Source: Vicinamibacteria bacterium
Lineage (GTDB): Bacteria; Acidobacteriota; Vicinamibacteria; Fen-336
DNA: 56,244 bases
Assembly: GCA_023701125.1 (NCBI GenBank)
Contig: JAMPXO010000020.1
Span: forward strand, 1-56,244
Reading direction: 5' to 3'
Below the pieces are notes generated by a model, which saw only the letters and a list, made by a program, of their open reading frames with translations, was not told the origin of the DNA and did not search any database. The position numbers were made by a program, and so were the translations under genes. Below, in pieces: positions 6,715-17,255 of the stretch. Within the stretch, counting starts at the first letter, position 1, and every line of letters starts with the position of its first letter.

Positions 6715-9044
6715 CGAGCCGGCTCGAGAACCTGATCTTCGGCCACCGCACGCTGGTGCTGGTGCTGTTCGCGGTCATCACAGTGCTGCTCGGCGCCAGC
6801 GCCTCGCGGCTGCGGGTGGACGCCGGCTTCGCCAAGCTGCTGCCGCTGCAGCACGACTACATGAAGACGTACATCCAGTACCGCGACGAGTTCGGCGGCG
6901 CCAACCGGGTGCTGGTCGCGCTCAAGGTCCGCGAGGGCGACATCTTCACGCCCGAGTACTTCGCGACGCTGAAGGCCGTGACCGACGACGTGTTCTTCAT
7001 CCCCGGCGTCGACCGCTCGCGCGTCAGCTCGCTGTTCACGCCCAACGTGCGCTTCACCGAGGTGGTCGAGGACGGCATCTCCGGCGGCAACGTGGTCCCG
7101 GCGGACTTCCAGCCGACGCCGGAGGGCCTGGCCAAGGTCCGCCGCAACCTGCTGAAGTCCGGCTACGTGGGCCGGCTGGTGGCCAACGACTTCACCGCGG
7201 CGCTGGTCAGCGCGGAGCTGCTCGAGATCGACCCGCGCACCGGCGCCCGGCTCGACTACATCCACGTCGCCGAGCAGCTCGAGGCGATCCGCCTGAAGCA
7301 CTCGACGAGCCAGGTCGGGCTCGAGTTCGACTACCACATCCTCGGCTTCGCCAAGGTGATCGGCGACATCGCCGCCGGCGCGCGGCGGGTCGTGCTGTTC
7401 TTCGTGATCGCGTTCTTCATCACCGCGGTCTTCGTCTTCGTCTACTCGCAGTCGATCGCGCTGACCGTGATCCCGCTGCTGTCGTCCGTGATCGCCGTGG
7501 TGTGGACGATGGGGCTGCTGCCGCTGCTCGGCTACGGCATCGACCCGATGTCGATCCTGGTCCCGTTCCTGGTGTTCGCGATCGGCGTCAGCCACGGCGT
7601 GCAGATGATCAGCGTGCACCGCGCCGAGTTCTGGTTCGGCCACACGGGCGAGCCGGCCGCGCGGGCCGCCTTCCGCAAGCTGCTGATGCCCGGCAGCACC
7701 GCGCTGCTGACCGACTGCATCGGCTTCGTCACCATCCTGCTGATCGACATCCAGATGATCCGCGAGATGGCGATCACGGCTTCGCTCGGCGTGGTGATGA
7801 TCCTGTTCACCAACATGCTGCTGGTGCCGCTGCTGCTGTCGTGGGTCCACCACGACGAGATCTACCTGCTGCAGCTCAAGCGCCGTCACGGCCACGTCGA
7901 GCCGCTGTGGAAGGCGCTGGCCAGCCTGGCGCGCCCGCGGCGGGCGGCCGTGGTCGGCGTCGTGGCGCTGCTGCTGCTGGCCTGGGGCTACCCGAAGTCG
8001 AACCAGGTGCAGATCGGCGACCTGCACGCGGGCGTGCCCGAGCTGCACGCCGACTCCCGCTACAACATCGACACCGACGTCGTGACCAGCCACTTCTCGA
8101 TCGGCGTCGACCTGCTGACGGTGATCGCCGAGGCGCCGCCGCAGGCGTGCACCGACCACGCCGTGATGAGCGTGATCGACCGCTTCGAGTGGCAGATGCG
8201 GAACGTGCCCGGCGTGCAGTCCGTCGTCGGCCTGCCGACCGTCGCCAAGCTGCTGACCGCGGGCTGGAACGAGGGCAGCCTGGAGTGGCGAATGCTGCCA
8301 CGCGACACCTCGCTGCTGGCCCAGGCGGTGACCTACGTCGACACCTCGACCGGCCTGCTCAACTCCGAGTGCAGCGTGATGCCGGTGCTGATCTTCACGA
8401 CCGACCACAAGGCGCAGACGATCGATCGCATCGTCGCCGAGGTGAAGTCCTTCCAGGCCGGCCACGGACACAAGGACGTCACGTTCCGGCTCGCCACCGG
8501 GAACCTGGGCGTGATGGCGGCCACCAACGAGGAGGTCGCGTCGGCCCAGTTCCCGATCCTGCTCGGCATCTTCGGCGCGGTGATCGCGCTGTGCCTGGTG
8601 AGCTTCCGTTCGTGGCGGATCGCGCTGTGCATCGTGGCGCCGCTGGCGCTCGTGTCGCTGCTGGCCTACGCGCTGATGGCGGTGCTCGAGATCGGGCTGA
8701 AGGTCTCGACGCTGCCGGTCGCGGCGCTCGGCGTCGGCATCGGCGTCGACTACGGGATCTACATCTTCGGCCGCATGGCCGCGCTGCTGCGCGCCGGCGA
8801 GCCGCTGGAGCAGGCCTACCACGAGGCGCTGGCGACGACCGGCAACGGCGTCATCTTCACCGGCCTGACGCTGGCTGCCGGCGTCGCCACCTGGATCTTC
8901 TCGCCGCTCAAGTTCCAGGCGGACATGGGCATCCTGCTGACGTTCCTGTTCCTGTTCAACATGCTGGGAGCGATCCTGCTGCTGCCGGCCCTCGCCCGCT
9001 TCCTGCACGCGGACCGCGCCGTGGAGTTGCCCCCGGCAGCCTGA
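6711..9044 (+). CDS. RND-superfamily (MMPL/COG1033-type) permease
   Basis: 777-residue inner-membrane transporter with the duplicated RND plan. There is one TM near residue 20, a periplasmic loop, five TMs (about 225-380), a second TM near 415, a second loop, and five C-terminal TMs (about 615-765). The second half keeps the intramembrane Asp (GIGVDYGIY), while the matching site in the first half is GVSHGVQ, as in the COG1033 group. The ATG at 6711 overlaps the YCF48 stop. It probably energises transport of the hydrophobic substrate handled by the DUF1302/DUF1329 partners. No membrane-fusion protein is encoded nearby, so it is not a classical tripartite drug pump. Confidence 0.85.
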   Translation: MTSRLENLIFGHRTLVLVLFAVITVLLGASASRLRVDAGFAKLLPLQHDYMKTYIQYRDEFGGANRVLVALKVREGDIFTPEYFATLKAVTDDVFFIPGVDRSRVSSLFTPNVRFTEVVEDGISGGNVVPADFQPTPEGLAKVRRNLLKSGYVGRLVANDFTAALVSAELLEIDPRTGARLDYIHVAEQLEAIRLKHSTSQVGLEFDYHILGFAKVIGDIAAGARRVVLFFVIAFFITAVFVFVYSQSIALTVIPLLSSVIAVVWTMGLLPLLGYGIDPMSILVPFLVFAIGVSHGVQMISVHRAEFWFGHTGEPAARAAFRKLLMPGSTALLTDCIGFVTILLIDIQMIREMAITASLGVVMILFTNMLLVPLLLSWVHHDEIYLLQLKRRHGHVEPLWKALASLARPRRAAVVGVVALLLLAWGYPKSNQVQIGDLHAGVPELHADSRYNIDTDVVTSHFSIGVDLLTVIAEAPPQACTDHAVMSVIDRFEWQMRNVPGVQSVVGLPTVAKLLTAGWNEGSLEWRMLPRDTSLLAQAVTYVDTSTGLLNSECSVMPVLIFTTDHKAQTIDRIVAEVKSFQAGHGHKDVTFRLATGNLGVMAATNEEVASAQFPILLGIFGAVIALCLVSFRSWRIALCIVAPLALVSLLAYALMAVLEIGLKVSTLPVAALGVGIGVDYGIYIFGRMAALLRAGEPLEQAYHEALATTGNGVIFTGLTLAAGVATWIFSPLKFQADMGILLTFLFLFNMLGAILLLPALARFLHADRAVELPPAA

Positions 9045-9093
9045 GCGGCGGACCGCGCGGGCGCTCGGCTATCCTTCGGGGCACGGAGCCCCC

Positions 9094-10812
9094 GTGAACA
9101 AGCGACCGGCTCGCGCGCTCGTCGTCGTCGTCCTGCTGGCTTCCGCGGCTGCGGCCGAAATGCCGGAGCCGGCGACCCTGGCCGACCTGCGCCGCGCGTG
9201 CGTCGAACAGCCCGCGGCCTACGTCGCGTCGGCGGACGCATGGCTCGCGGGCGAGCGCGCCCGCGCCGACCCGGCCTGGCGTCGCGACATCCTCCAGCGG
9301 CTGGCCGCGGCGGGCGTGCTGCTCGCTCGCGAGGCTCCCGTCGAGCGCGCCGCCCGCGGGCTCGAGGCACTGGCTGCCACGGACCCGATCGCTCGCGCGT
9401 ACGCGAGCTTCTCGCGGGCCTCTTTCTGGGCCGAGTCGGGGCGCTTCGAGGAGGCGCTGGCGGCCGCCACCACCGCGGCCACCGCGCTGCTCGCGACAGG
9501 CGACCCGGAGCTGCGCGCGATCGCGGAGCTCGAGTTGTGCGACGTGGCCGCCCGCAGCGCCCGCCACGACGTGGCCGAGCCCCACTGCGCCGAGGCGCGC
9601 CGGTTGTGGGCGCCGCGCGGCGACAGCTTCCAGGTGGCGCGGATCGACAACTTCCTCGGCCTCGCGGCCCGCGAGCGCGGTCGCACCGACCAGGCGATCG
9701 ACCACGCGCTACGGGCCCGCGACGGCTTCGCGGCCGCGGGCTTCCCTTCGCTCGCGCGGATGGTCGAGGACAACCTGGCGGCGCTCTACATCGACCGCGG
9801 CGACGGCGCGAAAGCCCTCGCCCTGGCCGAGCGCGCCCTCGGCCACGAGCTGGCCACCGGCAAGGCGCAGCACGCCGTGATCTCGCGGCTGCACGTGGCG
9901 CAGGCGCTCTCGCTGCTGGGGCGCCACGCCGAGGCCCGGGCCGCGATCGAGGCGGTGATCGCCGAAGCCGGCAAGCTCGGCTACGACACCGTGCTGCCGG
10001 AAGCCCACCGCGCCCGGCTCGAGATCGCGGTCGCTTCCGGTGACCCGGCGCGAACGCGGGCCGCGGCGGCGGCCCTGATCGCGACCCTCGAGCGCACCGT
10101 GGGCCAGATGCGGGCTGACGCGGTGGCCGAGATGCAGGCGCGTTACCGCGCCCTGGAGCAGCAGCGCGAGATCGACCGGCTCGCCCAGGAGAACCGCGTC
10201 CAGCGCCTCAACCTCGCCCTGGTCGCGGTCGCCGGGACCGGCCTGCTCGCCGTCGCCATCCTGCTCGTGCTGCTGCTCCGCGCGGGCCGCCGCCGCGAGG
10301 CGGAGTTGCTGACCCTGTCGCGGACCGATTCGTTGACCGCGACGGCCACCCGGCGCGCGTTCTTCGAGGACGTGGCGCGGGCGTTCGCCCGCTGGCCCTC
10401 GCCGTCCGCGCTGCTGGTGATCGATGCGGACCACTTCAAGCGCCTCAACGACAGCCACGGCCACCTCGCCGGAGACCGCGCCCTGCTCAGCCTCGTCGCG
10501 CGCATCAGGGGACAGATCCGGGCCAGCGACCGGCTGGGCCGGCTGGGCGGCGAGGAGTTCGGCCTGGTGCTGCCGGACGTGACGCGGGAGGAAGCCGCGC
10601 AACGGGCCGAGGCGATCCGCCGCGTGGTGGCCGAGACGCCCCACGACGTCGGCGAGGCGAAGGTGGCGCTGACCGTGAGCCTCGGCGCGGCGATGCTCGA
10701 CCGACCGCGGCACGCCAGCGTGGAGCAGTGGCTGGCCGCGGCCGACGCCGCGGTCTACGCCGCCAAGGAAGCCGGCCGCGACCGCGCCCTGTTCGCCGAC
10801 CCCGCGCTCTAG
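9094..10812 (+). CDS. TPR-containing membrane diguanylate cyclase (GGDEF)
   Basis: 572-residue protein started by GTG, with GGAG a few bases before it. Order: signal peptide, alpha-helical TPR-like sensor (about 30-340, e.g. ALALAERALGHELA), a coiled stretch (YRALEQQREIDRLAQENR), one TM at about 372-396, then a GGDEF domain. The active site is GGEEF (485-489), with an inhibitory RxxD I-site RASD (476-479) exactly five residues before it, so product inhibition is expected. The usual LTGLxNRR motif is altered to LTATATRR. It should make c-di-GMP in response to a periplasmic signal bound by the TPR region. The gene stands alone and converges tail-to-tail on the M28 peptidase, the stops sharing CTAG. 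Confidence 0.88.
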   Translation: MNKRPARALVVVVLLASAAAAEMPEPATLADLRRACVEQPAAYVASADAWLAGERARADPAWRRDILQRLAAAGVLLAREAPVERAARGLEALAATDPIARAYASFSRASFWAESGRFEEALAAATTAATALLATGDPELRAIAELELCDVAARSARHDVAEPHCAEARRLWAPRGDSFQVARIDNFLGLAARERGRTDQAIDHALRARDGFAAAGFPSLARMVEDNLAALYIDRGDGAKALALAERALGHELATGKAQHAVISRLHVAQALSLLGRHAEARAAIEAVIAEAGKLGYDTVLPEAHRARLEIAVASGDPARTRAAAAALIATLERTVGQMRADAVAEMQARYRALEQQREIDRLAQENRVQRLNLALVAVAGTGLLAVAILLVLLLRAGRRREAELLTLSRTDSLTATATRRAFFEDVARAFARWPSPSALLVIDADHFKRLNDSHGHLAGDRALLSLVARIRGQIRASDRLGRLGGEEFGLVLPDVTREEAAQRAEAIRRVVAETPHDVGEAKVALTVSLGAAMLDRPRHASVEQWLAAADAAVYAAKEAGRDRALFADPAL

Positions 10813-12908
10813 GGCTGGTCCAGCACGTCCGCGGCGCGGGCGAGGGCGCCGGCCAGCAGCGCCGCCTGGGACGCGGCGCGTCCCGCGTCGCCCGCTTCCA
10901 CCGCCTCGCGCACGCCCGGCAGCGTCATCGCCTCGTACGACGGCCGCGGGGCGTAGACGAGGTGGCGGAAGAACGGCCGGCCCGGGATGCCGGCCGGCTC
11001 CAGCAGCGCGCGCTCGGCCGCCAGCGCGTTCCGCGTGCGCGCGCGGTCGGTCGCCGCGTCGCCGGACGCCGCCGCGCGCGGTGCGGCCGCCAGCCGCTGC
11101 GCCGCCACGCGAGCGGCGCCGAGGTCGAGCGCCATCCCGCGCGCCCGCGCCTCGGCCGCGACGTCGTCGAGGTAGGACAGCACGTCGCGGCCGTACGCGC
11201 CGTAGTCGAAGGCCGGCACGTCGGCGTTGGCGAGGCGCAGCGCGAGCAGCCCCCACAGCCGCACCATCGCGGCGTTGTAGGCGAAGCCCGGGTCGCCGAA
11301 GCGCCGGCTCCACTCGTGGCTGTCGTGGCTCGAGTGGTACACGCCGTAGGGGCCGTCGAAGATCATGTCGAGCGACGCGATCCCCAGGTGGTTGAAGAAG
11401 ACCGTGTAGTCGCTGCCGCTGCCGAGCACGCGCACCACCGGCTCGCCGTCCTCCACGCCGACGCGGGTGCCGTAGCTGCGCACGTTGTCGCCCTCGCCGC
11501 CGCGCCACACGTCGTACACGCTGCCGCGCCCCTTCGGGTCGGCCACGTCGCGGGCCGCCTCGCGCACCAGCGCTCGCAGCGCCGGCACCGCATAGGCCGA
11601 GAGGCGATCGCCGGAGGCCGCCGCGTCGACGTTCAGCACGGCCACGGCATCGCGGGCGAGCCACGCGGCGTGCTGCTCGCCCCACTCGGTCGAGCCGGTC
11701 AGGGTGAACTCCTCCGCGTCCCAGAACGCGATCAGGATCGTGCGCCGCGGCCGCATCCCGGCCCGCGCCAGCTCGCCCAACGCGCGCGCCAGCTCCAGGC
11801 CCGCGGCCGTGCCGGAAGACGGGTCCACGCCACCGAACACCCAGGCGTCGTGGTGATTGGAGAGCAGCACGACCTGGCGCGCGACCTCGGGGTCGGGGTC
11901 GGCGCCCGGGAGGCGCGCGATCACGTTGCGGATCGGCCTCACCTCGCGCGAGACATCGACCTTGACCCGCACCTTCGCCGGGCCGGGCCCGACGTGGTAG
12001 GTGAACGCGCCGCCACCCTGCCACTCGCGGGTCGGCCGCACCGGCCCGCCCAGCGCCTGCAGGATCTCGCGCGCGTCGCGGAAGGCGAGCGGCGCGCTGG
12101 GGATCCTCGGCAGGATCGTGGACTCCGCCTCCGCGATGCGCCGCGCGCCCGGCGTCGACGGCCAGCCCGGGGTCAGCGGGTCGCCCGGGACCACGAAGTC
12201 GTACACGTTGGCCCCGCGCTGCACGTGGGTCTCGTCGCCCCACGGCCCCTGCGGGTACACGTCCCCCTGGACGTGGCCGTCCTCCTCCGGGTCCGAGTAG
12301 GTGAGCAGCGCAGCGACGCCGCGGCGCTCGGCCTCCTGGCTCTTGCCGCCGCGATAGCCCTTGAACGAGCGGGCCAGCGCGACCTTGCCGCGCACGTCGA
12401 CGCCCAGCGCCGCCAGCGCGTCGTAGTCGGCGGCGCGCCCGAAGCCGACGTAGACGACCTCGGCCTCGACTTCCCCGCTCTTCGCGTAGGCGTGCCACGC
12501 GGGCTCGGCCGGCCGTTGCGTCGACGAATCGCCCGCGATCGCCTGCTCGGTCCGCGCCAGGCGGATCGCGCGCGGGGCGAGCAGCTCGACCTCGACCTGG
12601 CGCGGGGCCGACAACAGCACGTCGTACGTGGGCGTCTCGACCTCGAGCCCGGCCGCACGCAACTGCGCGGCGACGTACCCGGCGACGAGGGCACCCCCGG
12701 CCGTGCCGGCGACGTGCGGCACCCGAGTCAACTCCTCGTGCAGCGCCTCGATCCGCGCGGGCTCGGGCAGCGCGAACAGCCGTCGCTCGGCCTCGCGCTG
12801 GCGTGCGCTCGCCGCGGCCGTGAACCCCGGCAGCGCCTGGCCCGCGACCGGCCCCGCCACCAGACCGGCAACGACCCTCAGGATCCATGTCCGCGCAGTC
12901 CGCTTCAT
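10809..12908 (-). CDS. M28 zinc carboxypeptidase, glutamate carboxypeptidase II/PSMA-like
   Basis: 699-residue secreted peptidase: signal peptide, protease-associated domain insert, M28 catalytic core and C-terminal TFR-dimerisation-like domain. Zinc ligands and catalytic residues align with human GCPII: H352 (NHHDAW), bridging D362 (GGVDPSSG), general base E399 and ligand E400 (WDAEEF), D428 (LNVD) and H525 (VYHSSH). GSGSDYTVFFNH matches the substrate-pocket segment. It likely trims C-terminal residues, such as Glu or Asp, from peptides in the periplasm. ATG overlaps the TGA of the upstream SDR gene (ATGA), so the two are coupled. Whether it serves the neighbouring peptide-like locus or general nutrition is open. 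Confidence 0.9.
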   Translation of the reverse strand: MKRTARTWILRVVAGLVAGPVAGQALPGFTAAASARQREAERRLFALPEPARIEALHEELTRVPHVAGTAGGALVAGYVAAQLRAAGLEVETPTYDVLLSAPRQVEVELLAPRAIRLARTEQAIAGDSSTQRPAEPAWHAYAKSGEVEAEVVYVGFGRAADYDALAALGVDVRGKVALARSFKGYRGGKSQEAERRGVAALLTYSDPEEDGHVQGDVYPQGPWGDETHVQRGANVYDFVVPGDPLTPGWPSTPGARRIAEAESTILPRIPSAPLAFRDAREILQALGGPVRPTREWQGGGAFTYHVGPGPAKVRVKVDVSREVRPIRNVIARLPGADPDPEVARQVVLLSNHHDAWVFGGVDPSSGTAAGLELARALGELARAGMRPRRTILIAFWDAEEFTLTGSTEWGEQHAAWLARDAVAVLNVDAAASGDRLSAYAVPALRALVREAARDVADPKGRGSVYDVWRGGEGDNVRSYGTRVGVEDGEPVVRVLGSGSDYTVFFNHLGIASLDMIFDGPYGVYHSSHDSHEWSRRFGDPGFAYNAAMVRLWGLLALRLANADVPAFDYGAYGRDVLSYLDDVAAEARARGMALDLGAARVAAQRLAAAPRAAASGDAATDRARTRNALAAERALLEPAGIPGRPFFRHLVYAPRPSYEAMTLPGVREAVEAGDAGRAASQAALLAGALARAADVLDQP

Positions 12909-13765
12909 CGCTCCTCCATGTCCGTTCCGGCCGCGCGGCGAGCCTGGAGGGAGCGGCAGCGCCCAACGAGCGCGCGCAGGGCAGGCCCCGCGGGCGAGGC
13001 GGCCACGCGGCACTTGAGATCGACGACCTCCGCCCGCAGCCTGCGCCGCCAGCCCACGCGGCGGCTCCTCGCCCGCCACCCGAACGGGTTCGCCACGTCG
13101 GTGCGTTCGCCCGCGAGCGGCGAGACGGCGGTGAAGACGGTGAACCGCCCCGGAACCACGTCGGCCGCCAGGATCGCCTCGAAGGCTGCCGCGCAGTCCT
13201 CGTGCGAGAGCCAGTGTGCCCGCTCCTCGGGCGCTCGCGCGGGCCGGTCGGGCCAGGTGACGGCCCCCAGCCGCACGCAGGCCACGTCGATGCCGGCCGC
13301 GGCGGCCTGCCGTCCGGCGGCCTCGATCGCGAGGTTCATCGCCCCGTGCGAGAGCGCCTCCGGGCTCGATCGCGGCGCCCCGCCGGCTCTGGCCGCGGCC
13401 GCCGACGCGTAGACGGAACTGAGCAACACGAGCTGGGACAGGCCGCCGCCGACCGCCGCGTCGATCACGGTGCGCGTCATCTCGAGGTGAACCGCGCGCC
13501 AGCGCCAGGCCACCTCGTCCTCCGCCGCCGGATCGACGCACGCGACCCGCAGGATGGAGGCGAGGTTCACCCATCGCTCCGCCAGCGGGACCGCGTTCCC
13601 GAGGGCCGCAGCGTCGCGCACGTCGAGTTGCTCGCGGTCGGTGAAGACGGCCCGCGGTCCACCCACCGCGCGCGTCTTCAGCACGCGTCCCACCCGCCCG
13701 GTCCCGCCCAGGACCAGGACCGGCCACCGGCCGTCCGAGTTCGTCTCTTGCTCCAGCAGGAGCAG
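12905..13765 (-). CDS. Divergent NAD(P)-binding SDR/epimerase-like protein, probable CTG start
   Basis: About 286 residues. The Rossmann motif LVLGGTGRVGR lies upstream of the first canonical start (GTG at 13693), so the true start must be further up. A TAG blocks the frame at about 13819, and no ATG, GTG or TTG lies in between. CTG at 13765 has GGGAG five bases before it and is chosen here. SSVYAS (strand 5) and PGRFTVF match atypical extended SDRs, but the YxxxK catalytic pair is replaced by SHGAMN, so classical dehydrogenase chemistry is doubtful. A nucleotide-sugar or NADP-binding role is possible. Coupled to the M28 gene and divergent from the asparagine-synthetase homologue. Confidence 0.65.
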   Translation of the reverse strand: MLLLEQETNSDGRWPVLVLGGTGRVGRVLKTRAVGGPRAVFTDREQLDVRDAAALGNAVPLAERWVNLASILRVACVDPAAEDEVAWRWRAVHLEMTRTVIDAAVGGGLSQLVLLSSVYASAAAARAGGAPRSSPEALSHGAMNLAIEAAGRQAAAAGIDVACVRLGAVTWPDRPARAPEERAHWLSHEDCAAAFEAILAADVVPGRFTVFTAVSPLAGERTDVANPFGWRARSRRVGWRRRLRAEVVDLKCRVAASPAGPALRALVGRCRSLQARRAAGTDMEER

Positions 13766-13848
13766 ATCGTCTCCCGCGCCGGCCCTGCGGGCAACGGAAA
13801 AAGTCGCCCGCTGCGGCTATCGTTCGCGGGCGAAAGGGGGGTGGCGAC

Positions 13849-15611
13849 ATGTGCGGGATCGCGGGTGAATGGCGCTTCGACGGCCGGCCGGCCGACCGTC
13901 GCGCCGTCCGGGCGATGACCGCGCGCCTCGCCCACCGCGGGCCCGACGGCAGCGGGTTCCACTTCGACGGCGGGCTGGGCCTCGGCCACCGGCGCCTGGC
14001 GCTGATCGACGAGGCCGGCGGTGGCCAGCCGCTGACCAACGAGGATCGCAGCCTGTGGGCCGTGTGCAACGGCCACGTCGACGACGCACCGGAACAGGCG
14101 GCGTGGCTGCGTCGCCGCGGTCATCGGCTGCGCACCGGCAGCGACTGCGAGGTCCTGCTCCACCTCTACGAGGAGGCGCCCACGACCTTCGTGGAGCGCC
14201 TGGGCGGGATGTTCGCGTTCGCCCTGTGGGACGCGCGGCGGCGCCGGCTGGTGCTGGCCCGCGACCCGTTCGGCATCAAGCCGCTCTACTACACGCTCGA
14301 CTCGCGCGGCGTCCGCTTCGCCTCGGAACCCGGACCGCTGGTCGCGGTGACAGGCTTCGATCGCCGCCTCGACCCGCTCGCGTTGCGCGACTGCCTGCTC
14401 CGACTCGCGATCGACGACACGCGCTCGATCTACCGCAACGTGCGGCGCCTGCCCGCGGGCCACGTGCTCGTGCTCGAGGCCGGTACGGCGGCCGTGCCGC
14501 GCCGCTACCACCACCCGCCGCTGGCCCGGCGCGTGGCCGTCGCCGGTCGGCCCGAGCCGGCCGCCCGCGCGCTCGTCCGCCGGCTCGACGAGTGCGTGGC
14601 GCGCGCGCTACGGGCGGACCGACCGGTCGGCGCGTTCCTCAGCGGCGGCCTCGACTCCAGCGCGATCGTGGCGCTGGCCAGCCGCCGGGTCGCCAGGCTG
14701 CCCACGTTCTCCGCGCGCATCCTGGCGCCCGGTTTCGACGAGGGCCGATTCGCACGGGCCGTCGCGGAGCGCTTCGGAACCGAGCACCACGAACTCGAGA
14801 TCGACGCCGCAAGCGTGTCGGCGGCGCTGCCCGCGCTGCTCGATCGCCTCGACGAGCCGTTCGCCGACGCCTCGGTCGTGCCCACCCACCTGCTCGCCCG
14901 CTTCGCCCGCAAGCGGGTCAAGGCCGTGCTCGGCGGCGAGGGCCTGGACGAGTTGCACGGCGGCAACTTCTGGCACCGCCGCCCGGGCGCGGCCCGCGAC
15001 GGCCTCACGTCGTGGCCGGGCTCCGTCGGCGCGGGCGCCCTCGGCGGCCTGCCGACCGCCGCGCTGCGGCGCGAGATCGCGTCGGCCGCAGAGCCGGAGG
15101 CGGAACCTGTCGACGGGCGTGGCGCGCGCGAACGCCGGCTGCGCGCGGATCTGCGCCACTACCTGCCCGCCGACCTGCTGCACAAGTGCGACCGCGCCTC
15201 CATGTGGGCCGGGCTCGAGATCCGGGTGCCCGCGCTCGCGCGCCCGTTCGCCGACCACGCCACGGCGCTGCCCGTCGCCTGGCGCGTCGACGCGCGCGAG
15301 GGCAAGAAGCTGCTCCGACGCGCGTTCGCGGGGCTCCTGCCGGAGGTGGTGTCGACGCGGCCGAAGCAGGGCTTCGCGCTGCCGATCGACGTCTGGCTGT
15401 GGCAGCCGGGTCCGCTGCGCGAGCAGGTCCGCGCCGAGTTGTTCTCGGCGCGCTGCCGGCAGCGCGGGTTGTTCTCCGCGCGCTACGTGCGCCGGCTGTG
15501 GGACGAACACGAGCGTTTGCAGGCGCTGCACGGCTACCGGCTGTGGACGCTGTTCGTGATCGAGGCCTGGCACCGCCGCCACCTGGATGGCGCGCCCGCG
15601 GAGATCCCCGC

Positions 15612-15615
<4 letters not shown>
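13849..15615 (+). CDS. Asparagine-synthetase-like amidotransferase (AsnB / lasso cyclase-type)
   Basis: 588 residues. The N-terminal Ntn glutaminase has the catalytic Cys2 (MCGIAGEW), HRGPDGSG and DPFGIKPLYY. The C-terminal ATP-pyrophosphatase domain has SGGLDSS (265-271), GGEGLDE and RPKQGFALP. It activates a carboxylate as acyl-AMP; members make asparagine or close amide/macrolactam rings. Two deviations stand out. The glutamine-site motif NGEIYN is NGHVDD (74-79), and the LExRVPFLD motif reads LEIRVPALA, so free-Asn synthesis from glutamine is questionable. ATG is preceded by AAAGGGGGG. It overlaps the ABC exporter gene by 4 nt. Context fits a macrolactam-forming cyclase (lasso C protein), but polysaccharide-locus homologues exist too. 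Confidence 0.82.
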
Positions 15616-17251
<1,636 letters not shown>

Positions 17252-17255
<4 letters not shown>

